A stretch of 64,000 nucleotides of DNA from Parastagonospora avenae f. sp. tritici 18332-5. Taxonomy: Eukaryota > Ascomycota > Dothideomycetes > Pleosporales > Phaeosphaeriaceae. The notes under the pieces were generated by a model. It searched no databases, was not told where the DNA came from, and saw only the letters and a list, made by a program, of their open reading frames with translations. Positions 46,869-58,627 of the stretch are shown here, in pieces (within the stretch, counting starts at the first letter, position 1; each line of letters opens with the position of its first letter). The DNA lies in contig JAFJTR010000033.1 in NCBI GenBank assembly GCA_022559985.1, forward strand, positions 65,247 to 129,246. The letters run 5' to 3'. The translations under genes and the position numbers were made by a program.

Positions 46869-47529
46869 CTATACCAGCCGCGTCCTCTTCAACGCGGGGG
46901 GTGCCATCGCTGAGCTCTTACGTGAGTCTGCCTTCGTCCTTGTCGCCTCCTCATCATCCCACTTATCGTCCTCACTATTATCTCCATCCTTGGTGTCGGT
47001 ATTGCCAGCATTGCCGTGGCTCCTCTTGTGAACTCGAGTGACCTGCTGCATCTCTGGAGGATGCTTCTGCAGCTTCGTATCGTCAGTGTGACTGTTGATG
47101 TGCGCCGGCAGTGTTGTCGTGTGTTGCTGACTAGACTGGGTGATCCTGCTTCCCTGTGTTGGTGTGACGACCTTAGGAAGAAACTGTTAGCTTTACTTCG
47201 TAGGATAAGAGAATAGCACTTACGCGATGCTGTGGCTCGTAGATGCTTCTGGAAAGATGAAGCTAGCGATTTATATGACGCATAACCACTTGCGCTTCTT
47301 GTTGTTTGTAGTGTAGGGATCGGGTTCGTTGATTGCAGTGTCGGCGATGTTATTAGGCTTACGGTGTATGGTCGTGGTGCCCACTTTGACATGCTTCGCG
47401 GGGGCTTTGCCGGTAGGCCTGGGGGTGGGGGTGGCAGCATTGCTTTGAATGTTGGTGAAGAGGCGAAAGGAGATGGAGAGATAGTTGTGTGTTTTTCCGT
47501 CTTCGACTGGACCAGCAGGTGCTCCAGAG
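46869..47529 (-). CDS. Candidate gene of unresolved structure, charged Ser/Thr-rich product
   Basis: The last exon (47171-46869, 100 codons plus stop) reads VVTPTQGSRITQSSQQ... and ends in an acidic then basic segment (GDNSEDDKWDDEEA, APPALKRTRLV). It follows a clear GTAAGT...CCTAAG intron (47223-47172) after a mini-exon whose matching frame is IYEPQHR. Further upstream a frame from an acceptor at 47530 reads SSGAPAGPVEDGKTHNYL to PYTTNNKKRK. These segments look coding only when spliced, but the junction near 47246-47287 needs a 41-nt intron or a GC donor, and I could not place a start codon. Function unknown. Confidence 0.35.
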
Positions 47530-49479
47530 CTAGTAGAGAGAAATTAAAGTGATGGAGATGTGTCACGAAATACACGCTCAAGACGCGTTGGCACGGGACT
47601 CAAGGGTGAGCGGTGCAGCTGCTCGAGTGCGGTTGCAAAGTAATCGGCTGATGGAGCATGCGCAGAGAGAGGAGAGAGAGAGTCTGATGCGGTGGCAACT
47701 AGAACACAACGAGAGACAGAATTCCATTTGGAGCACTGAGTGCCTAATGTGAGAGTGCATGTGCTCTAGGGTTGGTAAGAGCCCCCAGAGAAGAAGTCAC
47801 ATATAATGTGAAGTAGGAAGGCGCACGACTGGCCCAGCGTGAAGTTTGCCACCAACCACTGCTTTCTGAAGCTTAACGCAATCATATCGCAGTCGCCGAG
47901 CCCAAATCTTTTCGCCTTTCAGCTGGTGAGCTTAACGCAATTGTCGTGGGATCTTTCATACACCCTGGCGTCGAACCTGCACGTCACCAGGATGACAGCA
48001 CGCACAGTGAGCCCTTTCCTGCTCTTCATGTGTACAGGGTGTATACCTGACAAAAGGCAACGGCGGCAAAGGCAGCAAATTCCACGAAGGCGAAGAAGCC
48101 TACCAAAACGGCAAAGTCCACGCAAGCGGCAAAAGGTCCAGATGCTAGTACTTAATGCTGCCACGGTACGAATACAGATCGCGGATTGGCACGCTCATTG
48201 GGAAATGACCCAGGCCCTGCGTAACGCGATGCTGGCACCGACGTGGGTGGCTCAGATGCTGAAGGCTGCAGACGAGCAGGTACCAGTGTTGCCCTGAAGC
48301 TGGAGATCTCGCCCACGAACGCGACCAGGAAAGAGACGTCGATGCTGAGTTTGAAAATGTTACCGCAGCGATAACGGTGGAACTGTGGTTGGTACGATGT
48401 GCAACGGCATCAGCTTGGACAGCTGCGGGCTCTGGTCCCCGTAAGCAATGAGCCTGGGACTGAGCATATCTACTATTGGTTTCCTGCCATCGTTAATGGG
48501 CGAGCTGTTGTAGATGGATAGAATGTGGTATGGTAGCTTGAACTCTTGTCTGTTAGACTACTTCGCCCGCCGCTGGCGACTAGAGATTGGAAACATCTGT
48601 GCTGCTGAAGCTTGCGCTGGGTATTCATACGTGGATTTTATCGCGAGGCAGAGATGCGAACGCGGTCAGTCCACATGGTTTCTCCTCGGCTTCTTTTCGT
48701 TCATTAGTTGTTTGTTCTGTGAGTACAGCTGAATGTAATTGATCCTTCTATCCTACATTCCAGATGACTTCGAAATAAGTCAACAAATCGTAGAAGGGTC
48801 TGGACATGTCTTCCAAAACTCGGATGATGCTTGAAGGCAGAGAGATGATCGCCCACTAGCGCCGATCATCCTCAGCCACACCAATTCAGCTCCAAAACTC
48901 CCCCCCCCTCCACCCCGCTTGCCACACGCATAAATCCCTTATCTCCCAAATCCACTCCTTCGTAAGTAAGCAAAAATCCCGCGCAGTCCGCGCACCGCAC
49001 CCGGAAATTTCGCATCGTGCGACGTCGAAACGGCTGCTACATTTCCCGCTGCACGTCGGGGTGTGGCGCGCCCGGGAGCTGCGACATCCGAGGGGTAACA
49101 TGTTAGGTCCATGCTTGCATGTCGCGCGTGCTGGCCAATCAGCGAGACGGGCGTGGAATGGAATTGCCTGCATTGGGGAGTGCGTGTGTTGGTTGTGAAA
49201 GATGGTCGGGTGGGCGCGTGGGTTTGTCTGGTGTGCCTTAATACTCGGGGACGGGGATTAAGGAATTACTTTTGTCCATGTGCACATTTTGCAGCTGACT
49301 TTTCGCTGAAAAATGTTCTTGTGAATATTTGTTGGATTGAATTTCCCACCTCACGCTCGTTAACCAGTCCTTTGTTCAGCGCATCTCTAATTCCGCAAAC
49401 GCCGAATAGCGCTGCCGAGGGGTTGGTTCATTGTCAGCTGGACCAGCGGGGTATTTTCGGCATTTAGCAGATTGACGCA
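47530..49479. other. 1.95-kb region, possible unplaced exons
   Basis: May hold the 5' end of the candidate minus-strand gene. A plus-strand stretch at 48049-48150 translates to GVYLTKGNGGKGSKFHEGEE and onward, ending ASGKRSRC before a TAG; it can only be joined to a start at 47993 through a 31-nt intron, too short to trust. A C-run lies at about 48900. The rest is empty. Confidence 0.4.
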
Positions 49480-50692
49480 ATGGAATATGACGAAGCGCTT
49501 GATGCGCAAACACCCATTATTGAAAACATGGTTGTGGGTGTGCCGCCTGTGTTTGAGGGTCTGACGAGGCAGTTGGACAAGATAGTGGAGCAACCATTGC
49601 TTGGTCCAAGGAGCGACTTTCCCAAAGGTATGATTACAGGTACTTCATGACCGCCATGTACTATACTGATCCGAAGACAGCTTCGTTTGCGTATGCGAAG
49701 AAAGATGTTTCTGGGAAGAGGAGACCGCAGGCTATTGCCCACCGTGGGTACAAGGCGAAGTTTCCTGAGAATACTATGGGGGCGTTCAAGGGCGCTGTAG
49801 GCGTGGGTGCAGATGCGCTCGAGACGGATATACACTTGTCGAAAGACGGTGTCGTTGTACTGTCCCATGTAAGTTGAACAGGTTCTCTGTCCATGTTCAG
49901 ATACTAAGACTTGCCAGGACAAGGACTTGAAGCGTTGCTTTGGGCGAGATGAGAAGCTCATCGATTGTAATTACGAGTTTCTGAGCAAGCTGAGAACGCT
50001 GAAAGAACCTCATGAGCCTATGCCCCGCCTCGTTGATCTTCTCGAGTATCTTGCGCAGCCCGGATTGGAAGACATCTGGGTATTGTTGGATATCAAGGTA
50101 TGTTCTCCGCAGCTTTGTCTACCTCGCGACGCGCTGACGATTGTAGCTCGACAACGACGCAGACGACGTAATGCGACTGATCGGTGACACGATCCGCAGT
50201 GTCGCCCCTTCTCCCTCCCGTCCATGGAACACCAAGATTGTCCTCGGAATCTGGGCAGCCAAATACCTCCCATTATGCTCCCGATATCTTCCCGGCTTTT
50301 CCGTGTCGCACATTGGCTTCTCGACGCTGGTCGCATCATACTTCTTTACCGTGCCGAATGTGTCTTTCAACATGGCGCAAGTGGTGTTGATGACGCCATG
50401 GGGCAAGGCTTTCATCCGTAAAGCTCAGTGCGATGTGCGGCCGGTGTATGCTTGGACGGTGAACGAGGAGTCGAGGATGCGGTGGGACATTCGACAGGGC
50501 CTCGATGGCGTCATAACGGACGATCCGAAGCTCTACCTCGAGGTTCGGAAAGGTTGGCACGAGGGCACGAAGGATGGATTGCGCGTGAAGGACGGCCTGG
50601 ATGTACTGAGGATCAACTTCTTTGCTCTCATATATACCGTCATGTTCTGGATATACTACGGCGTGGGAGAGGGCAGGTCGAAGCGGCGGTAG
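49480..50692 (+). CDS. Glycerophosphodiester phosphodiesterase, Pgc1-like (4 exons, 353 aa)
   Basis: Exons are 49480-49627, 49681-49868, 49918-50097 and 50147-50692, 1062 nt. Catalytic signatures are AIAHRGYKAKFPENTMGAF (His/Arg and Glu-Asn), ADALETDIHLSKDGVVVLSHDKDL (metal Glu-Asp and general His), LLDIKLDN, and near the end VYAWTVNEE and GVITDDP. A hydrophobic C-terminal segment (FFALIYTVMFWIYYGVG) followed by RSKRR looks like a tail anchor. Fungal Pgc1 is a tail-anchored phosphatidylglycerol phospholipase C with this layout, so that role is likely. An alternative start at 49647 (MTAMYYTDPK) would skip exon 1; the spliced version is preferred because the frame is kept. Confidence 0.88.
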
Positions 50693-50914
50693 GCAGTTGG
50701 GCAGCAGCTACCGTGTCAGTAACTAGGGACATTACAATACTGTTGAACGCAGCCTCCATAACATATCGTGAAGAAGAGTGTATGGGTGATAGGGCATGGG
50801 CAGGTGGGGTGAATTGAGATGTCATGCAAGTGCAACGCGCGCGGAGAACAATAACGCGTTTTGGCGGGGCTTTGGCGCGACTTCCTTCCCCATACACCAT
50901 CGCAACCACACAAC

Positions 50915-52443
50915 ATGCCCAGGTACGCCGCATTGTGAGAGGCACACGTGACTGGATCGCTGACTCCTAAGTAGAGAAATAATAACACTACAAGCTGGCC
51001 AATGCGGCAACAGCGTCGGGCAGCAGTTCTGGCAGCAGCTGTGTCAAGAACACGGCATCAACCAGGACGGCAACCTTGAAGACTTCGCGACCGAGGGCGG
51101 CGACCGCAAGGATGTCTTCTTCTACCAATCTGACGACACGCGGTACATCCCACGAGCCATTCTCCTCGATCTGGAGCCGCGAGTGCTGAATTCAATCCAA
51201 ACGGGCGCATACAAAAACATCTACAACCCGGAGAACTTCTATATGCACAAAGATGGCACTGGCGCGGGAAACAATTGGGGAATGGGATACAGTATGGGCG
51301 AGCAGGTGCATGAGGATATCCTGGACATGATCGATCGCGAAGCAGACGGCTCAGACTCGCTGGAGGGCTTCATGCTGCTGCACTCGATTGCAGGCGGTAC
51401 TGGCTCAGGTCTCGGGTCCTTCATGCTCGAGCGGCTGAACGACAGGTTCCCGAAGAAGCTTATACAGACATACAGCGTATTTCCCAACACCCAAGAGGGA
51501 GATATTGTGGTGCAGCCATACAATAGCTTGCTCAGTATGCGCCGGTTGACGCAAAACGCCGACTCTGTGGTGAGTACACATGGCGCAGGCACACATGACT
51601 TCTGCTGACAGTCCAGGTCGTCCTTGACAATGGTGCCCTTTCCAAGATCGCCGCCGACCGACTGCACGTCCTAAACCCTTCATTCGAGCAGACGAATCAG
51701 CTTGTCTCGACCGTCATGTCCGCCAGTACCACAACGCTTCGATACCCAGGCTATATGCACAACGACCTTGTTGGCATTGTAGCATCGCTCATTCCCACGC
51801 CGCGTTGCCATTTCCTCATGACCGCCTACACACCTTTCTCTGGCGAGAACGTCGAACAAGCAAAGACCGTGCGCAAGACCACCGTATTGGACGTCATGAG
51901 GCGGTTGTTGCAGCCCAAGAACCGCATGGTCTCTACGAATCCTACAAAGAAGAGTTGCTACATGTCGATATTGAACATCATCCAGGGAGAAGCTGACCCG
52001 TCCGATGTAAGTCTTCCTCCCCTGTTAGCAGCACACTCTACTAACGCAATCAGGTCCACAAATCACTCATGCGCATCCGAGAACGACGACTAGCCACATT
52101 CATCCCATGGGGCCCTGCCTCGATCCAAGTCGCCCTTACCAAGAAGTCACCCTACGTCACATCCTCGCATCGTGTCTCCGGTCTCATGCTTGCCAACCAC
52201 ACCGGCATTGCCACCCTCTTCAAACGTATAGTCGCACAGTACAACACCCTCAGGAAACGAAATGCCTTCCTCGAGCCCTACAAGCGCGAAGCCCCGTTCA
52301 AGGATGGCCTTGGCGAGTTTGACGAAGCGAAGGAAGTCGTCACGGGCTTAATCGAGGAGTACGAAGAGGCTGAGAATGCCGACTATTTGACTAAAGAGGT
52401 GGCGCCGCCCACGGATGAAGGTGACGATAAGCGAGTGGGATAG
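50915..52443 (+). CDS. Gamma-tubulin (4 exons, 460 aa)
   Basis: Nucleates microtubules at spindle pole bodies. Exons are 50915-50922 (8 nt: ATGCCCAG), 50975-51569, 51617-52006 and 52054-52443, 1383 nt. Joining gives MPREIITLQAGQCGNSVGQQFWQQLC, the typical gamma-tubulin N-terminus. GTP-binding features include the tubulin signature GGTGSGLGS, RAILLDLEPRVL and NADSVVVLDN. Gamma-specific sequence includes NPENFYMHKDGTGAGNNW, KKLIQTYSVFPN and PKNRMVSTNPTKKSCYMSILN. The C-terminus is acidic (EEYEEAENADYL). It starts 222 bp after the phosphodiesterase stop codon, in the same direction. Confidence 0.96.
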
Positions 52444-53857
52444 ACATGGTTCAGCATCTGTTAGCGTCGAGCATGTCAGTTTGGCTGCGGAGTTCTTGGT
52501 GTACCCTCTAGGATGACCAAAATTGAGGCGTTTGCAGGTTGAGGCGGCGCCGGTCGTAACGTCTTCTTCAATGATACCATTTCTGTTCTTGTGCAGTCTT
52601 GCTTGCACTGCTAGAGATCAGGATCCGTGTGAAATTTCTCTTTCTAACCATGAGTTCGAGGTGATGAGAAATCTAGTACCGATTTCTAAGCGATCACATC
52701 ACGATACTACAAATCCCGCTACCCACCGACCATACATTCTACAAGTCATCGATCTTATCCACTTCGTCTATCCTCCGGACATACCTCGAGGATATAAAAT
52801 CATCCTTGCCCTTTCCGTTTGTCCTCATCAGCATTTCCAAAACGTCACTATCCACACCTCACAATTTACATATAAACATTACATCAAACTCTCCCACCGT
52901 CCCACAAACATGCTCTCCCTCTACGTCCTCCGCGTAAAACGCGTCTTCATCCGCTCTCCCTTACAACTCTGAATCCTACTCAGCACGCTATATTTCTGCG
53001 GTCCGAAGACAGACGCGTATCGTCTTCCACATTAGTGGCCGCAGCGCTACTACGCTGTCCCGATGTACAAGCAGAGCAAGGGGGATGGGGAGGAGATGTG
53101 CAAGACAGAAGCGAAGAAGGGGAAGGAGAAGGAGGACGTAGTTGTACTCGTTAGAGCGAAGAGGATGGGGAATGCGGATTAGGCACACCTTACCGCAGAC
53201 CAAATTCGCAATTCCAACGACGTGGCTCATCTCGCCACTAAACGTTTCAAGCTACAACAATTGCGACGTCGCCCAGATCTCGGGTTCCTGGCTTCTTTCC
53301 TGCTCGTGGCTGGGTGATGGGTCGCGCCCGTACCAATGGTACCTTGTTCGCTGATGGATCTTGCACACTCGTGCAGTGTCTCAGCGCCAGCATATGCTGA
53401 TCTGCGAGCGGCTCAGATCGCAAGGATGGAATGCACATGTCGTGGCTGTCATCCAATCTTGGACGGCGAAAGGGATTTACCCGCCGGGTGTGTAGTGTGG
53501 TGGATGCATGTCAGCCTGAGGATACGACGTCGACACGGGAGGCACAGATGATGCATGCAGTCTGAGGCTCGTGTATCTGCAACAAGGGTTACAGCGATAT
53601 CTATTCTGTCAGTGTGATACTTGAGCACATATCATCACCAAGCAGCATTGATCGGTTACGTGTATCCATTCTTTCCAAGTATGGCGCCACTATCTGGATG
53701 TACGAAGTCGTCAAAGACGGAGCTCATTCCAAGCATTTCATCCCTTCAATCCTCCCCAAACCTTCTTGTGGTGATCGTAGATAGCGCTTGCTCACCAGGA
53801 TCAGCGTCACATGCGAAGAGCACGATGCGAATGCTTGATCGGTAGATGATGGGTGGC
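52444..53857. other. 1.4-kb intergenic region between convergent genes
   Basis: Holds the gamma-tubulin and coiled-coil gene 3' flanks. Open frames of up to about 150 codons (52523-52972) show no domain. No RNA gene or repeat was seen. Confidence 0.5.
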
Positions 53858-55871
53858 TTAGTTGCCAATGTTGGCCAGAAGACCATCGTACTTGTTTTTC
53901 CAGTATGCGCCATCTCCACCAGAGCTGGCGCCGTTGGACTGAGACGCCCGAGCTGAGGCCAGATCCTCTCGCAGGGTCTTGATCTGGCGCTCAGCGTCCT
54001 CGGCGGCGAAGCGATACTTCTCGGCCAGCTTGTAGGTTGGGAGAATGTCCTTGTACTCCTTGTAAGAGCGCTGTCGTACTGTTAGTTGCTTTGTTCGGAA
54101 AACTTCAGATTGCGATAAGACATACCTGGGCAAGCTGGGTCCACTCCTCGAGACCCTTCTCGAGCTTCTCCTTTTGAATTTCCAGATCTTTGATCTTGAT
54201 CAAGTATCCTGGGTCGGTACCGAAGGCTGGCGCTCCACCAACGGGAGGTGCAGCCTGGTTGGCCTTGAGCTGGCTCACCAAGACTTTGAGCTTCTCATTC
54301 TCCTGCTTGTGATCGGAAGCACCCTGCATTGCTAAAGCGGCTTCTTTGTTCTCCGCCTGAAGAGTGAATTGCTTCTCCAGAAGCTTATTATTCTCGCTCT
54401 TTTGTGCCTCATTCTCCGCCTGCATAAAGTCAAGCTTGTCTATGAGAGACGAAAGCTCTTTGTTGACCTTGGCGCAGTTGTTCTCTGCCACTGAGAGCTT
54501 TCCCTGGAGCTTGCCGACTGTCTCCAGCAGATCTGACTTCTCCTTGAAGAGACTCTTGCACTTGGCCTCTAGCTCGGACAGCTTTGCCATGCGAGACTTC
54601 ATGTCGACCTCCTCCTTGCGCAGGCGCTCGGCGTCAATGGTTAGAGTTTCGATCTTCTTGTTCTGCCCATTGTTCTTCTGTCTCCACTATTAGCCATTGC
54701 ACTTACTTTCTCAACGCGGTGGCTTACCGAGAATGCTTGCGAATGCTCAGAAGCCATGCGATTGTACTTGTCGTTGATGAGCTTGCTTTCGGCGCTGAGT
54801 TTGCTCATCTCTATCTTGACGTTGCTCTCTTGAGTCCTCAGGTTGCTGATCAGACTGTTCAAGTTCGTCACTTTGGCGGTCTCTTTGGCAAGTAGTTCCG
54901 TTTTCTCTTTCAGCTCCGTAGTGAAGCGATCGGTCAACTGCTGCTCTGCAGACTGCATCTTCTCTTGGAGATCGCAGATGGTCTTCTGAAGACCGTCGAC
55001 CTCGGCAAGCAGCTGCTTCTTCGAATCGACAAGAGACTCGAGCTGGCCCTGTAGAGCATCCACCTTCTTAAAATCTTCAGCTTTGGTGCTCTGCTCGTGC
55101 TCCAGCATTTTTGCGTACTTGTCAATCTCCTTCCGGAAGTTGCCCTTCTCCAGCGTCAGCCGAGAGACTCGCTCTTGAAGATCGTCGATCTCCTTGAGCT
55201 TAGATGCAGTCTGGGCTTTGTAGTCCTGGAACGCCTGTTGGTGTTCGAGGATGAGACCATGCTGGAGGTTGACCTGGGGCACCATTAGTATGTAGATGAT
55301 ACTCAGTAGATGATGCATGACTGACTTTCTTATATTGCATATTGAGCTCGTCCTGCGAATCGCGATAGGTTTCGTTCATGACAGAAGCATGATAGAGAGC
55401 CATGTTGTTGCGCTGCTTCTCAAGGAAGTTAGGCAGCGCCTCTTTGGTACCTTGCGCAGCCTGGAACAGCTGCTCAAGCTCCGTCCACAGGTCATCCACA
55501 GACTTGAGCGCATCCGGGTCTTCCTTCTGCACAGCCTCACGTATGAGCTCTAGGAGCTGACGGGTGTTCGTCACAGCGGCAGATACGGTCCTAGAGAACT
55601 TGGCTGCATGCTGTTCGACCTCCTCCTTCAGAGCATTACCTTGAGCAATCGCGAGCTGGGCATCGGAGTTGTGGTTTGCGACATCGATGGCAGACTCGCT
55701 ATGGGACGCTGCGATCTGCTCCGTAGTCGCGATGGTGTCATTGGCAGGTGCACTCTTGGTCGACGAGACAGCCGCGGGAAAGCCGACGGGCTGAGCTCGC
55801 TTCACACTGGGACTGGCGTACTTGGAGTATGCGAGAGCGGTCGGGCCGCCGTAGGCATTCTGGGGTGCCAT
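53858..55871 (-). CDS. Long coiled-coil protein of unknown function (4 exons, 618 aa)
   Basis: Exons are 55871-55326, 55273-54728, 54677-54126 and 54070-53858, all joined in phase 0; the sum is 1857 nt. Residues 1-85 are Ala/Ser-rich (SKYASPSVKRAQPVGFPAAV). From about residue 85 to 585 heptads dominate (LKEIDDLQERVSRLTLEKGNF, LSELEAKCKSLFKEKSDLLE), broken near residue 520 by APPVGGAPAFGTDPGY. The C-terminus ends YWKNKYDGLLANIGN. A possible 5' UTR intron (GTGAGT...CACAG) sits just before the ATG. No motor, membrane or DNA-binding part is seen. It may be a structural or scaffold protein; I do not recognise the family. Confidence 0.85.
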
Positions 55872-58627
55872 CGCGAGCGAGTCTGTGGGGAGCGGTCGGG
55901 TTAGTAAGACTCACCCGCTCGACCAAGACGAGGCGTCGGAACACACGAGATGTTGACAAATCTGGTAGGCTCCGCAATGTATGGAGCTTGCAACGCTGCG
56001 CAAGTTACCACATTAGTCATGCAGGCTCTTGAGAGGCGGCGCGTTCATTGTACTTACAGAGCAATGCTCACTGAGCTGAATGACACGAGTGTGTAGGCTG
56101 GATTGGAAAAGTCGAGATCGCAGTGTTGTTGTTGCGGGGGTGCGGTGTCGTGGTTCAAAATTATATTAGGCAAGAGCGGCACCAGTGCAGCGCCGACGGC
56201 AGGCACGCCTTCACCTCACTACGCAAGCAAATTTGCGCGTTTGCCAGAAATTTCCGAGTGGGCATGAGGATTGTAACAGTGGTGAAGTGAGGACGGGAAG
56301 CATGGTGCTACGCTCATATGGTGAACTCACTAATGAGCCCTACAAATTGCACAGGCGCAGACATGCAGACGGCGGGACGCGCGCGATTTTTTGGCAAAAG
56401 AGTGACGTATAAAACGCGTAGACTTTATTGAAGAGAAACGCATTGTGGTGATACAGGAAACGCAAGGAAAGGGAGGATGATGAATATCATGAATGACTGT
56501 GCTGGACTATTGCACGTGACTATTCTTACCAATTGCAGTGAAGTTCTTAGGTAGGCATTCACATCGATGCTCGCATGCGCTATCATTAGGGTTTCAGCCT
56601 CAGCATTCGCTGCTCATGTTGAGGCTAACCAAGATATACTACCAGAGACAGAATCTGACGTGTATATATCAACTATCCGCATTAAAGCAAAGAAACACAT
56701 ATCTTTAAGGCATATGACGGAAGGAAATTTAGAAATCTTATGCAAGACGAATGTCAATGTATCTAAGGAAAGAAACTTAGACACTCTGGCGCGGTCGAAG
56801 AAAGTGAGTTGCTGCAAAAAGTTGACGAGACGACCTGTCGTTGCTTTGACACCCCTGTCAGTCGCCGTTGGACATACCAGGATTGTGTGCACCGTTACGA
56901 TGATCTTGACGTTTTGTGACATGCCCAGGTGCTATCGTATAAAAATGAGGCGCTGCAAGAAAAGCAAAAAGTATTTTAGACGAGTGTGGAAATTGAACAA
57001 CTCAACATCGGAAACCTATGTAGCCGGATCGGTCATGATCAAGCGACCGCATACGTCGAAGTCGCCTAAAGATCAGACGTGGTGGAGAGACATGTCTCTC
57101 AGGACTTGACCTAATTGATAGCACTATAACAAGTCCGTCTGCGTAATTAAGAAATCACTGAGTCATGTACAGATTCGGCTTCGGATGACCCGAGTCCAAC
57201 AAAAGGCAAGCATGAATATACCGGCGGCTCAAGAAGGAAGCATGCAAGAGTCGAGCAAAGAATAGAATGCTCGGCGGAGGTTGGAAACAATAAGCAGGAG
57301 AGTCGAGATGCGCCAGGATGCCGCAGGACCAGAAACGCGGGACGATGTGACATTTGACCAACGGAGATCGTGGCCTACTGTAGCACATTGGCCGTGACGT
57401 TCCGGTCGTTCCGCACGCTGCCCGTGTAAGTATTGGTGCAAGATCTGCGTCCCAAAGAGCCTGTCTGGGCATGTACTGCAGACAGAACGTGGCTTTTCGG
57501 TACCCGACCGAGGCTGGTAGATGTCTACTGTACACAGTCAGATGGGAACCCTTCCGAATACAGCCTAAGGAAGTGCAGATCCCATCCCGCGATTCGCATC
57601 TCCTGGGTCGCAGTCCTTCATCGGACGACCATGGTTCAGGGGGCAGTGCGGGCTTGATGTTGGGGAGATCCACACCACACGCGCCTTTTATCCGGCGGGC
57701 GTTAGGCGCACACTCGACGTCGAAGGTGTTGAGCAGGAACAGTCGATCGCAGCATCTATCTGGCGATGCGTGTACAAATCTCTGGGGCAAGACATCGAGG
57801 TTAAAAAAGAGTGTGAACTCTATTCGTCGGGGCGTGTCTACAGAAGGAGACTGGGCGATTCTGGCGCTAAGGATCCTCGGAGGCGTGAAAGTGGGGTCGA
57901 GCTGGCGGGAACAGCCGTCTGAAACAGCCAGAGGTACAGTGGAAAAGGTGCTCAGCTCGCCTTCGCACGTAACTTGTGCCCTTGTCCATATGTAGGCATG
58001 TATGTAGCTTGTAGGCGGCGACTTGTGGGGGCAGCTTGCCAGGCGGCGTCTACGAAGTATAGGAAGCAGCTCAGCTCTGCGACTTTGTCTCGCCGCGATT
58101 GGGCATCCAGCCGTGTAAAGGGACCTTTGAGCTGCGCTGAACACAATGGTAGTACAAGGCGAAAAGCGGGCTAGTCGTTCTGCTTCGAGGGTCGTCGTGC
58201 TGCCGCAACTGGCAGTGACAGAGCAAGCAGGGATGATTAGTAACGCGTGCTCCCAAGTGACTCTCTCGGTGTCTCTCCCCTGCGCTCGGACTTTCTAACG
58301 TCCTCATCGTCCTGGCGCTGCGGCTGCTGTCTCTTCACTCGCTCAACTTGCCCTGTTCTTCTGCACGCTCTCGCAACTCGCTTAGTCGTCTTTACCGTGC
58401 CCGCTTGCCTCCTCGATTCATGCTCCTTCTCAGCGCAATCTACTCTTTCCCGGCAGTCTGGGTGTGCTAGACGGCAAAGCTGACCAAACTTCTGGCGCAT
58501 GTTGTAGTGTTACATACGCACCCAGCTAGTGCACAGCAGGGTCACTCTACTCTCTCGCTCACGTCCCTCGTCCGCCAACCACCCCAACGATCCCCACGAT
58601 CTCTTCCGTCCACCACCACCGCCGTGA
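55872..58627. other. 2.8-kb region between divergent genes
   Basis: A 180-codon ATG-started plus-strand frame at 56567-57109 (MLACAIIRVSASAFAAHVEAN..., basic C-terminal half) has no domain. A 329-codon open minus-strand frame (58144-57155) starts at GTG and has no ATG in its first two-thirds. Neither is supported as a gene. The last 400 bp are CT-rich and fit the Galpha promoter and leader. Confidence 0.45.

Noticed and set aside
56567..57109. 180-codon ATG-started frame between the coiled-coil and Galpha genes
   Set aside because: No recognisable motif, AT-rich setting and no promoter or intron signals; kept only as a note.
57155..58144. 329-codon open frame on the minus strand upstream of the Galpha gene
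   Set aside because: It starts at GTG with no ATG in its first 200 codons, has an R/S/P/C-rich random-like composition, overlaps a 174-codon frame on the other strand and shows no domain.
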